Positions 42,279 to 49,990 of a DNA stretch of 64,000 nucleotides are shown here, piece after piece. This DNA comes from JAYREN01 sp963663375. Its GTDB lineage: Bacteria; Acidobacteriota; Holophagae; Holophagales; Holophagaceae. The notes beneath the pieces are model-generated. The model was not told the DNA's origin. It did no database searches and saw nothing but the letters and a program-made list of their open reading frames with translations. Both the position numbers and the translations under genes were made by a program. The DNA lies in contig OY760195.1 of assembly GCA_963663375.1 (NCBI GenBank), positions 1,364,001 to 1,428,000 of the forward strand, read 5' to 3'. How positions within the stretch are numbered: position 1 is the stretch's first letter; every line of letters starts with the position of its first letter.

Positions 42279-44333
42279 ATGCGCCGCTCCGCTCTCGCGC
42301 TGCTCCTGGCTCTGCCCGCCCTTCATGCCGACGAAGGCATGTGGACCTTCGACAACCTGCCGCTGAAACAGCTCAAGGCCAACTACGGCTTCGAGCCCAG
42401 CTCCGCATGGATCGATCACCTGCGCTTGGCCAGCCTGCGCTTCCCCGGGGGCAGCGGCTCCTTCGTGAGCGCCGAGGGGCTGGTGCTCACCAACCACCAT
42501 GTCTCCCGGGGCTTCATCCAGCGCCTCTCCACCCGGGACAGGGATCTGCTCAAGAATGGCTTCGTGGCCGCCCATCGGGGCGAGGAGCTCAAGGTGCCGG
42601 GCCTGGAGCTCATGCAGCTGGTGGAACTCCATGACATCACCGAGCGCATCGCCAAGGCCTCCCTCGGCAAGACCGAAGCCGAAAAGCTGCGGGCCCGGGA
42701 GCTGGAGGTGCAGAAGGCGCGGGAAGAACTGCGCGCCAGGACGAGCCTCACGGTAGAGCCCGTTGCCCTCTACCAGGGCGGCCAGACCTGGCTCTACGTC
42801 TACCGCAAGTTCACGGACGTGCGCCTGGTGGCCGCGCCTGAGCTGGCGGTGGCCCGCTTCGGCGGGGACCACGACAACTTCACCTTCCCCCGCCATCACC
42901 TGGATTTCACGCTGTTGCGGGTCTATGAGAACGGTCAGCCCTTTCATCCCGAGCACCACCTTCGCTGGTCCCAGGGCAACCTCAAGCAGGGCGATCCCAC
43001 CTTTGTTTCCGGCCATCCCGGTACCACCAATCGCCTGTGGACCCTGGCCCAGATGCGCCACGCCCGGGACTTCGCCACGCCCCTGCAGATCCGCAGCATG
43101 GAGCGCCGCCGGGCCATCCTGGAGGCCTTCGCCGCTCGCAGCTTCGAGGCCCGCGCCCTGGTGGGCGGCCAGATCTACGGCATCGACAATGGCCTGAAGG
43201 CCACCCGGGGCTACCTGGCGGGCCTCAAGGATGCCGAGGGCATGAAGCAGGTAGAGGCGGGCGAGGCCAAGCTGCGGGCCGCCGTCCAGGCCGATCCCAG
43301 GCTCATGGCCGAGGCTGGAGAGAGCTGGGCCAAGATCGAAGCGACCCTCAAGCAGTCAGAGCGGCTGGCCCAGGAGAACCTCGTCATCAACGCCCGGGGT
43401 TCCGAACTGCTGGGCACGGCCCTCAGCCTCGTGCGCATCCCCACGGAAACAGCAAAGGCCGAGAAGGATCGCCTGCCGGAGTTCTCCGAAGCGGGCCTCA
43501 AGACTCTGAAAGAGCGGCTCACCAAGCCTCGCCCGACACCCTTCAACGCCGACCTGGAGATCCATCTCCTCACGGAGGGGCTGAAGGAGGCCGTGGAGAT
43601 TCTGGGCCCTCAGCATCCCTTCGTGAAGGCCATGTTGAAGGGCGGCACGCCCGAGGGCGCGGCCCGCCAGGCCGTGCAGGGCAGTCGGCTGCAGGATCCC
43701 GTCGAGGTCAAGCGCCTGCTGGAGGGCGGTGCCAGCGACGACTCCATGCTGACCCTGGCCCGCATCCTGGATCCCTTCCAGCGGGAACTCCGCACGAAAC
43801 TCGAAGACCAGGTGGAAGGCCCCCTGCGGGAACACGCCGCCCGCCTGGCCCGGGCCCGCTTCGCGGTGTACGGCACCTCCGCCTACCCCGACGCCACCTT
43901 CACCCTGCGCCTGTCCTACGGTGTGGTGGACAGCTACGCCGCCAACGGCACTCTCATACAGCCCTTCACTACCCTGCACGGCCTCATGGACCGCTTCGAG
44001 GGTTGGGGCGGCACCACCTTCAACCTGGACCGGGATACCTGGCGCCTGCCGGAGCGCTGGTTGGCCCGCCGGGACAAACTGGACCTCCGCACGCCCTACA
44101 ACTTCGCCCACACCGCCGACATCATCGGCGGCAACTCCGGCAGCCCCGTGGTGGACCTGAAGGGCGAACTGGTGGGTCTGGCCTTCGATGGCAACATCGA
44201 GAGCCTGCCCGGCCGCTACTACTACGATGGCCGCGGCAACCGCACCGTGAGCGTGGACGCCCGTGCGATCCTCGAAGTACTGAAGAAGATCTACGACGCC
44301 CCCCATATCGTCGCCGAACTGACCACGCGTTGA
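42279..44333 (+). CDS. S46 dipeptidyl-peptidase, paralogue 4
   Basis: Periplasmic S46 peptidase of 684 residues. The signal peptide (RRSALALLLALPALHA) is nearly the same as that of paralogue 5, which suggests a recent duplication of at least the 5' ends. The predicted triad is H74 (LTNHHVS), D209 (PRHHLDFTLL) and S620 (GGNSGSPVV); the +18 residue is G638 in AFDGN. The C-terminal part (FDGNIESLPGRYYYDG) is closest to paralogue 1. ATG 42279 has AAGG upstream. Confidence 0.93.
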   Translation: MRRSALALLLALPALHADEGMWTFDNLPLKQLKANYGFEPSSAWIDHLRLASLRFPGGSGSFVSAEGLVLTNHHVSRGFIQRLSTRDRDLLKNGFVAAHRGEELKVPGLELMQLVELHDITERIAKASLGKTEAEKLRARELEVQKAREELRARTSLTVEPVALYQGGQTWLYVYRKFTDVRLVAAPELAVARFGGDHDNFTFPRHHLDFTLLRVYENGQPFHPEHHLRWSQGNLKQGDPTFVSGHPGTTNRLWTLAQMRHARDFATPLQIRSMERRRAILEAFAARSFEARALVGGQIYGIDNGLKATRGYLAGLKDAEGMKQVEAGEAKLRAAVQADPRLMAEAGESWAKIEATLKQSERLAQENLVINARGSELLGTALSLVRIPTETAKAEKDRLPEFSEAGLKTLKERLTKPRPTPFNADLEIHLLTEGLKEAVEILGPQHPFVKAMLKGGTPEGAARQAVQGSRLQDPVEVKRLLEGGASDDSMLTLARILDPFQRELRTKLEDQVEGPLREHAARLARARFAVYGTSAYPDATFTLRLSYGVVDSYAANGTLIQPFTTLHGLMDRFEGWGGTTFNLDRDTWRLPERWLARRDKLDLRTPYNFAHTADIIGGNSGSPVVDLKGELVGLAFDGNIESLPGRYYYDGRGNRTVSVDARAILEVLKKIYDAPHIVAELTTR

Positions 44334-44347
44334 TTCCAGGATTCCCC

Positions 44348-46417
44348 ATGCGCCTCTCCGCCCTCGCCCTGCTCCTCGCCCTGCCCGCCCTCCGCGCGGA
44401 CGAGGGCATGTGGACCTTCGATAACCTGCCCACCAAGCAGATGCAGGCGAAGTACGGCTTCGCGCCGGATGCGGCTTGGCTCAAGCGCCTGCAGCTCGCC
44501 ACCCTGCGCTTTCCCGGTGGCACCGGCGCCTTCGTGAGCCCCGAGGGCCTGGTCATCACCAACCACCACGTGGGCCGCAGCGCCATCGCCCAGGTCTCCA
44601 CCGCCCAGGCCGACTACATCAAGGACGGCTTCACCGCCGCCAGCCGCGCGCAGGAGATCAAGGTGCCGGGCCTGGAACTGATGATGTTGGTCTCCCAGGA
44701 GAACGTCACCGCCCAGGTGCAGGCCGCCGTGAAGGCGGGCATGGCCGAGAAGGACGCCCTCAAGGCCCGTCAGAACGCCCTGAGCCAGCTCCGCAAGGCG
44801 GAAGAGGCCAAGAGCGGGCTCACCTGCGAACCCGTCACCCTCTACCAGGGCGGCGAGTACTGGCTGTACCGCTACCAGAAATTCACGGATGTGCGGCTGG
44901 TGGCCGCCCCCGAGGTGCAGGTGGCGAGCTTCGGCGGCGATCCCGACAACTACACCTACCCCCGCTGGAACCTCGACTTCGCCCTCTTCCGCGTCTACGA
45001 GAACGGCCAGCCCTACAAGCCCCAGGCCATCCTGCCCTTTACCGCCACGCCCCTGAAGGCGGGCGACCTCACCATCATCTCGGGCCATCCCGGCACCACC
45101 TTCCGCCAGCAGACCCTCGCCCAGATGATCTACGCCCGGGATCTGGGCATCCCCTACCGCCTGAAGTCCCTGGACTACCAGAAGCGCGCGTTGCAGGCCT
45201 TCTCCGCCACCTCCGAGGAGGCCCGCCGCATCGCCGCCGATCCCATCTACGGCATCGAGAACGGCTTCAAGCGCCTCTCCGGCCAGCTCCTGGGCCTGCA
45301 GAAGCCCGAGAACATCCGCAAGGTCCAAGAGGCCGAGACCGCGCTGAAGAAGGCCGTGGCTCAGGATGCACGGCTTCAGGCCCGGGTGGGAGGCAGCTGG
45401 GCGGCCATCGACAAGGCCGTGAAGCGCCAGCAGGCCCTGCTCAAGGAATCCAGCCTGGTGGATGCCCGCGGTTCCGCGCTACTGGGCCAGGCATTGACGC
45501 TGGTGCGGGTCTTCGAGGAGGAAGCCAAGCCCTCGGACAAGCGCCTCTCCGAATTCAGCGAGGGCAGCCTCAAGGCCACCCGCGCCCGCCTGCTCAGCCC
45601 CCGCCCCACTGAGAGATCCCTGGACGCCGCCCGGCTCGCGGCGGGCCTGCGCGAGGCCCAGGAGGAACTGGGCGCCGCCCATCCCTTCGTGAAGGCCATG
45701 CTGGACGGCAAGAGTCCCGAGGTCCTGGCCAAGACCGCCATCGACGCCACTCAGCTTCACGATGTCGCCTTCCGCAAGCAGTTGCTGGAGGGCGGCAAGA
45801 AGGCCGTGGACGCCAGCCAGGATCCGTTGATCCGCCTCGCCCGCACCCTGGATCCTTTCAACCGCGCCATCCGCAAGCAGGTGGAGGAGCAGATCACGGG
45901 TATCTTCAACGAGCACGGCGGCCGCATCGCCGAGGCCCGCTTCCAGGTCCAGGGCAAGGAGAGCTATCCCGACGCCACCTTCACCCTGCGCTTGAGCTTC
46001 GGCCCCGTGGCCACCTACGCCACCGGCAGCGGCACCAAGGCCCAGCCCTTCACCACCTTCCTGGGCCTCTACGACCGCCACCTGGGCTGGGGCGGCAACG
46101 CCTCCAACGCCGAGGATGGCGCCTGGACCCTGCCCCAGCGCTGGCTGGATCGCCAGGGCAGCGTGGATGTCACCCTGCCCTTCAACTTCATCTACAACTG
46201 CGACACCGTGGGCGGCAATTCCGGCAGCCCCGTGGTGAACCGGGCAGGGGAATTCGTGGGCATCAACTTCGACAGCGTGTTCGAAGGCCAGGGCGGCTAC
46301 TACGTCTACGACGCCGACACCAAGCGCGCCGTGGCCGTGGATGCCCGCGCCATTCTGGAGAGCCTGCGAAAAATCATGGACGGCGCTCATCTCGTGAGGG
46401 AACTGGGCGGAAAGTAG
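44348..46417 (+). CDS. S46 dipeptidyl-peptidase, paralogue 5, divergent S1 site
   Basis: Periplasmic S46 peptidase of 689 residues with signal peptide RLSALALLLALPALRA. The predicted triad is kept: H74, D210 (PRWNLDFALF) and S625 (GGNSGSPVV). The specificity position 18 residues after the serine is S643 (NFDSVFEGQGG), not the glycine of the other four or the arginine of DPP11. Just before the catalytic Asp, the PRH of the others is PRW, and the substrate-amine region reads DNYTYPR instead of DNFTYPR. It therefore probably prefers different N-terminal dipeptides. It lies 14 bp after paralogue 4 and ends the array. Confidence 0.93.
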   Translation: MRLSALALLLALPALRADEGMWTFDNLPTKQMQAKYGFAPDAAWLKRLQLATLRFPGGTGAFVSPEGLVITNHHVGRSAIAQVSTAQADYIKDGFTAASRAQEIKVPGLELMMLVSQENVTAQVQAAVKAGMAEKDALKARQNALSQLRKAEEAKSGLTCEPVTLYQGGEYWLYRYQKFTDVRLVAAPEVQVASFGGDPDNYTYPRWNLDFALFRVYENGQPYKPQAILPFTATPLKAGDLTIISGHPGTTFRQQTLAQMIYARDLGIPYRLKSLDYQKRALQAFSATSEEARRIAADPIYGIENGFKRLSGQLLGLQKPENIRKVQEAETALKKAVAQDARLQARVGGSWAAIDKAVKRQQALLKESSLVDARGSALLGQALTLVRVFEEEAKPSDKRLSEFSEGSLKATRARLLSPRPTERSLDAARLAAGLREAQEELGAAHPFVKAMLDGKSPEVLAKTAIDATQLHDVAFRKQLLEGGKKAVDASQDPLIRLARTLDPFNRAIRKQVEEQITGIFNEHGGRIAEARFQVQGKESYPDATFTLRLSFGPVATYATGSGTKAQPFTTFLGLYDRHLGWGGNASNAEDGAWTLPQRWLDRQGSVDVTLPFNFIYNCDTVGGNSGSPVVNRAGEFVGINFDSVFEGQGGYYVYDADTKRAVAVDARAILESLRKIMDGAHLVRELGGK

Positions 46418-46451
46418 GCTACTCTGGCTAGGTCAGGCTCGGCATCCGTTC

Positions 46452-46480
46452 TTGACCGTCTTTGAATACGCAGGCACAAT
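46452..46480 (+). promoter_or_regulatory. sigma-70-type promoter of the tRNA pair
   Basis: TTGACC (46452-46457) and CACAAT (46475-46480) are separated by exactly 17 bp, and the first tRNA base is 24 bases after the -10 box. This is the best-fitting housekeeping promoter seen in the window. Confidence 0.65.
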
Positions 46481-46504
46481 GGTCCTTCGTGCCGTCCACG
46501 GCAT

Positions 46505-46580
46505 GGGCCCATAGCTCAGTCGGTAGAGCAGCGGCCTTTTAAGCCGTTGGTCGCGCGTTCGAGTCGCGCTGGGCCCACCA
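46505..46580 (+). tRNA. tRNA-Lys (TTT)
   Basis: The 76-nt sequence folds as a cloverleaf. Acceptor GGGCCCA pairs with TGGGCCC, followed by ACCA with encoded CCA. The D arm is GCTC...GAGC, the anticodon stem GCGGC/GCCGT encloses CTTTTAA with anticodon TTT, and the T arm is GCGCG TTCGAGT CGCGC. Confidence 0.97.
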
Positions 46581-46592
46581 GCAACACACAAT

Positions 46593-46667
46593 GGGGCTAT
46601 CGTCTAGAGGTTAGGACACCGCCCTTTCACGGCGGTAACAGGGGTTCAATTCCCCTTAGCCCTACCA
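46593..46667 (+). tRNA. tRNA-Glu (TTC), integration target
   Basis: The 75-nt sequence folds as a cloverleaf. Acceptor GGGGCTA pairs with TAGCCCT (one G-U), the anticodon loop CTTTCAC carries TTC, and the T arm is AGGGG TTCAATT CCCCT, with CCA encoded. It lies 12 bp after tRNA-Lys. Its last 44 bases, from within the anticodon loop to the CCA, recur at 51316-51359, marking it as the attachment site of the island that follows. Confidence 0.97.
46624..46667 (+). repeat. attL: 44-bp 3' end of tRNA-Glu
   Basis: This is the left copy of a perfect 44-bp direct repeat running from CTTTCACGGCGG to CCCTACCA. It is part of the functional tRNA, so insertion left the tRNA intact. Confidence 0.88.
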
Positions 46668-46693
46668 ACGCAAGTGACCCACTTGCACAACAT

Positions 46694-46729
46694 AGAAGCC
46701 GGACACCACGTCCGGCTTCTTCTTTTTTT
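46694..46729 (+). terminator. terminator after the tRNA pair
   Basis: AGAAGCCGGAC pairs perfectly with GTCCGGCTTCT over a five-base loop and runs into TCTTTTTTT. It lies just inside the island, so it arrived with the element. The terminator at 51364 beyond the right repeat is probably the original one. Confidence 0.9.
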
Positions 46730-47162
46730 CGTGTTTGCCTCACTAATCGCCTCACTTGGGGTTTAACGGGGTGCCGCGCGCCGCGACGCGGATGTGCAAG
46801 TTTGGGAAAGAGTTAGGTCCCATCTGGCTTTGCAGGGATCCCTCGGCGAGATAGCTGGAAATGGCACCAACTCGCGCCATTTTCACGCTGTACAAGGGGG
46901 GCCCTTCGAATCTGCCACCTCCCTTCGCGTCACCCCAGGCACCCTAGATCCGTTCAAAAGCATCATCTCCGTCGGGCAGAACGAGGGAGCGCTCGACGGC
47001 ATGTATGTCCAATCCACCCGGGCCGTTGTCTCCCGTTTGCCTTCCAACCATCGGGCGCACCCGCAGGACCTGGTTCCTGATCACCAGGAGGCACCGAGAA
47101 CAAGAGGGAACCTCCACCAGACCTTATGCCGAGAAGCAAAGATGCTCGCTCAGCGCACTGCA
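46730..47162. other. gene-free stretch at left end of island
   Basis: No reading frame here has a ribosome site or a recognisable product. A 133-codon frame (46794-47195, plus strand) has low-complexity composition and no family resemblance. This is where an integrase gene would normally be expected; I see no remnant of one that I could defend. Confidence 0.5.
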
Positions 47163-48089
47163 TTAGCTGTTCCCTTCAGAGAATGGGCCGGATGATGTCT
47201 CCCAAGCATCGCTCCAGGCAATGTCCTCCAAGGCCAAACGCATTTTCTCGATAGAAGTGCTGAGCACCACCTCCGAAACCTGTGCAAAGCCCATCCGGGT
47301 GAACGGACCGGGTTCGGTGAGGAAGTAGTTCCTCGGATGGTTCAGCACCAGGCCCCGAATTCGCATTGCGTCGATCCATGGAGATGCCATTTCTGGGATC
47401 CGGAACCGTATCCACAGAGCGAGCCCGCCACCAGGCACGTGGACTTCAATCTTTTCCCCGAACTTCTGTTGGAGGTGCTTCACAAGGAAGTGCATCCGTT
47501 CTTCATAGATCTTTCTCGCTTTCCGGAGCTGCCGCCCCATATCTCCATCCCGAATCAGATCAGCCGCCGCCCATTCCACGACATGGTCTCCCTGAAGCTC
47601 CAGGTTCCGCTGCACCCGAGCGAGCTTGTCGACAAGGTCCGCAGACCCCACGATGCAACCCAACCTGATGCCGGGGGCTATCATCCTGCCGAGACTCGTG
47701 GTGTAGATGACCTGCCCAACCGTGTCCTGGCTCGCCAGGGGCAGAACGGGTTGGTCGCCAAAGGTGAAATCGGAATCGTGGTCGTCTTCTATGAGGGGGA
47801 TGCGATGCTGGGCGGCCAGTTCCAGCAGGCGATTCCTGCGTTCGGCGCTCAGGACCACCGTGGTGGGGAACTGCCTTTGCGGGGTGGTGTAGAGCAGCAC
47901 ATCGTCGATGTCCGTGATCGCCAGTGGTCCAGCCCCCTTCAGCGAAGCATCCCGCAACACCCGCCGATACATGTCCGGACAATCGATGGCTAACTTGAAA
48001 CCGTCTGCCACAAGCAGCAGCGAGGTTGGATGGTAGCGCTCGGAGAAGGTGTCCCCGACACCCAGAGCAATGACGTCGAAAAGGGTCAT
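47163..48089 (-). pseudogene. chimeric frame: MBL-fold N-terminus fused to MocR aminotransferase C-terminus
   Basis: The 308-codon frame joins two unrelated families. Residues 1-66 (VIALGVGDTFSERYHPTSLL, DCPDMYRRVLRDAS, IDDVLL) are the start of a metallo-beta-lactamase-fold hydrolase and stop just before the expected HxHxDH metal motif. From residue 67 (YTTPQRQFPTTVVLS, IEDDHDSDFTF, VPGGGLALWIRF) it is the rear half of a MocR/PdxR-type aminotransferase domain, without its GntR DNA-binding part. The PLP lysine of the SxxK...RLG motif is arginine (R135 in TSLGRMIAPGIRLG). Neither half should be catalytic. An in-frame deletion joining two genes is the simplest origin. It overlaps the TetR gene by ATGA. 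Confidence 0.75.
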
Positions 48090-48706
48090 TTGGCGCTCCG
48101 AGAGGAACGCTTGGGTAGCTCCAGAAGAGCGCGGGCCATGCTGCGAACAGCGGGAGCAGCGGAGCCTTTGGGGATCAGGACCCGAGCGTTGGCAGCTATG
48201 GCGTAGTAGCCCTGGATCGCCGCAAAAACCGCACTGGCGGCAATTTCAGGGTCCGGGCATTTGAAGGCTCCCGATGCTTCGCCTTCCTTCAGAATTGCCA
48301 CCAATTGCCCACGGAAGGCCGTAAGGGCTTGACCAAAAGCTTCGCCCACCTCGGGTTGACGAATGGCCTCACCACTCAAGGCGATCCAACACGCCAGAGC
48401 CCCTGGGTCCGCCGAGCGGCCAAGGGCTAGGTGCGCATTGATGAAGTGATCCAGGGATTCCAACCCAGTGGTTCCCTCCAACGCCAGCCTCAAGCGATCG
48501 GCTTGCATCTCCACCAAGTGGTCCAAGAGGGCCAAGAGAATCTCCTGCTTGGTCTTGTAGTGGTAGTGAACAAGCCCCGGAGCCAGACCCGCAGCCGCAG
48601 CGATGTCCTGTATGCTGGCTCCGTCATAGCCTTTCTTGGCCATGACCTGTTGCAAGGCGAGGGCGATCTGCTTCCGTCGTTCATGAGTGTTGGGGATTCG
48701 AACCAT
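48086..48706 (-). CDS. TetR/AcrR-family repressor
   Basis: A 206-residue one-component regulator. The N-terminal helix-turn-helix (YDGASIQDIAAAAGLAPGLVHYHYKTKQEIL) is intact and typical. The C-terminal helical domain would bind a ligand. Its stop overlaps the start of the chimeric frame, matching a regulator/MBL-hydrolase operon before the deletion. A palindrome 10 bp upstream of its start is the likely autoregulatory operator. Confidence 0.92.
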   Translation of the reverse strand: MVRIPNTHERRKQIALALQQVMAKKGYDGASIQDIAAAAGLAPGLVHYHYKTKQEILLALLDHLVEMQADRLRLALEGTTGLESLDHFINAHLALGRSADPGALACWIALSGEAIRQPEVGEAFGQALTAFRGQLVAILKEGEASGAFKCPDPEIAASAVFAAIQGYYAIAANARVLIPKGSAAPAVRSMARALLELPKRSSRSAK

Positions 48707-48716
48707 CGTTTCACCA

Positions 48717-48736
48717 TTGGTTGGTCAACCAACCAA
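48717..48736. promoter_or_regulatory. TetR operator
   Basis: Arms TTGGTTGG (48717-48724) and CCAACCAA (48729-48736) flank TCAA. The symmetry, size and position directly upstream of the TetR gene, in the divergent region with the NUDIX gene, make it a strong candidate operator. Confidence 0.7.
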
Positions 48737-48790
48737 ATTTGTAATCACCTGCCTTTGCTGTCAAGAAGCAAATTTTCGAGCCGGTCTTGA

Positions 48791-48828
48791 CTTAGATACG
48801 TTACACATTTATGCTGAATGTATCTAAG
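48791..48828. promoter_or_regulatory. inverted repeat upstream of the NrtR-like gene
   Basis: CTTAGATAC (48791-48799) and GTATCTAAG (48820-48828) are perfect inverted copies 20 bp apart, ending 9 bp before the NUDIX start codon. The core TAGAT recalls published NrtR sites in a general way. It could be two half sites or two tandem operators bound by the NUDIX regulator itself. Confidence 0.5.
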
Positions 48829-48837
48829 GGGTCCACC

Positions 48838-49569
48838 ATGACCGCCAAGCCCACAAAAGCCACCTCGAACCCACCCGAGCCTGAGACCTATGTGGTGGCC
48901 GTGGACGTGGTGGTGCTCACCTTGGTGGAGGATCGACTCCACACGCTCTTGATTCGCCGCAGCGAGGCTCCCTTCAAGGGGCAATGGATGCTCCCGGGTG
49001 GTGTGGTCCAGGGACGGGAATCCTTACTCCAGGCTGCGGAGCGGGTGCTGCGTGAGAAGGCCGGACTCACTGGGGTCTACCTGGAACAACTCTTCACCTT
49101 CAGTGAGCCCAAACGCGATCCTCGGGATCGCGCCATCAGCGTGGCTCACTTGGCGCTGGTGAACCGGGAGCGCTTCGATGACCTGAAGCCCCATCTTTCC
49201 GAGACTGCCATTTCGCGAATCACCGTGCCCTGGGAAGGGGAGATGGGCGGCCCCGTGCAGGCGCTGTCTGACCAAGGTGGAGATCAGCCCCTGGCCTTCG
49301 ATCACGCCGATATGCTGGGCCTCGCGGTCAAGCGGGTGCGGGGCAAGCTCGACTACACCCCCGTGGGTTTCCAGCTTCTGCCCGATAGCTTCACCCTCTA
49401 CCAACTCCAGAAGGTCCACGAGGCCATCCTGGGGCGCTCCCTCAACAAGGATTCTTTCCGACGCCGCATGCTTGCGTCGGGCCAACTCGAAGCCACCAGC
49501 GAGAGTCAGTCCGACGTGGACCATCGCCCTGCGGCCCTCTACCGATTCACGGGGCACTCAGCGGTCTAG
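48838..49569 (+). CDS. NrtR-like NUDIX-domain transcriptional regulator
   Basis: A 243-residue protein with an N-terminal NUDIX fold (about 20-150) and a C-terminal winged helix (about 165-243, LYQLQKVHEAILGRSLNKDSFRRRM). In the NUDIX box (GGVVQGRESLLQAAERVLRE) the catalytic REUxEE pattern is broken: valine and lysine replace glutamates, as in NrtR proteins that sense ADP-ribose compounds without hydrolysing them. NrtR controls NAD metabolism genes; here the only downstream gene is the truncated SPFH frame. ATG 48838 follows AAGGGG. Confidence 0.85.
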   Translation: MTAKPTKATSNPPEPETYVVAVDVVVLTLVEDRLHTLLIRRSEAPFKGQWMLPGGVVQGRESLLQAAERVLREKAGLTGVYLEQLFTFSEPKRDPRDRAISVAHLALVNRERFDDLKPHLSETAISRITVPWEGEMGGPVQALSDQGGDQPLAFDHADMLGLAVKRVRGKLDYTPVGFQLLPDSFTLYQLQKVHEAILGRSLNKDSFRRRMLASGQLEATSESQSDVDHRPAALYRFTGHSAV

Positions 49570-49683
49570 CCCCTCTCCAACCTTTCCCTCACCCCAGTCT
49601 TGCGGCAAGTAGGCCGAAGGCCCATCGAAACGAGCCCCCTGCATTTCGCAGGGTGGACCGGGGTCCATCCCAAGGAGGCTCCC

Positions 49684-49965
49684 ATGGCGGAGATCCGTCG
49701 TTATCCCTTCATTCGTCACCTTCGCTCGGAAGCGAGTTCCCACGTTCTTCATTCCCGAGGTGTCCGTCTGCTCCACAGTGGCCGTGGGTTGGGCTACACC
49801 CTCCTGACCACCGCTGAAGTCGAGGCCTGGTCCACCAAAACACCTGTCCAGCATTTCCACGCGGGCAGAGCCTTGAGCAGACGCCTAGGCTGGTTCGAAC
49901 AATTGGCACCTACGAATGCCGATGGGACAGAACGGCCGGGACGAAAGAAGAAGCTCGCCCCGTGA
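49684..49965 (+). pseudogene. truncated SPFH/band-7 frame fused to an unrelated tail
   Basis: AAGGAGG precedes the ATG. The first ~38 residues (MAEIRRYPFIRHLRSEASSH, VLHSRGVRLLHSGRGL) look like the start of an SPFH/band-7 protein, which should continue for a further 250 or more residues. Instead the frame changes after GRGL to a short unfamiliar tail (TTAEVEAWSTKTPVQHF, RRLGWFEQL) ending in a basic stretch (RPGRKKKLAP) at residue 93. An internal deletion that joined the 5' end to another gene's 3' end is likely. It follows the NUDIX regulator by 114 bp. Confidence 0.55.
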
Positions 49966-49990
49966 CAGACGGATCGATTCCGCAGTAGGC

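Noticed and set aside
46730..47162. A possible integrase remnant next to tRNA-Glu
   Set aside because: I looked for tyrosine-recombinase C-terminal motifs (HxxR, Y) on both strands and saw none that could be defended.
46794..47195. 133-codon frame near the left end of the island as a possible gene
   Set aside because: It has no ribosome site, no resemblance to any family and irregular composition, and it overlaps the end of the chimeric frame.
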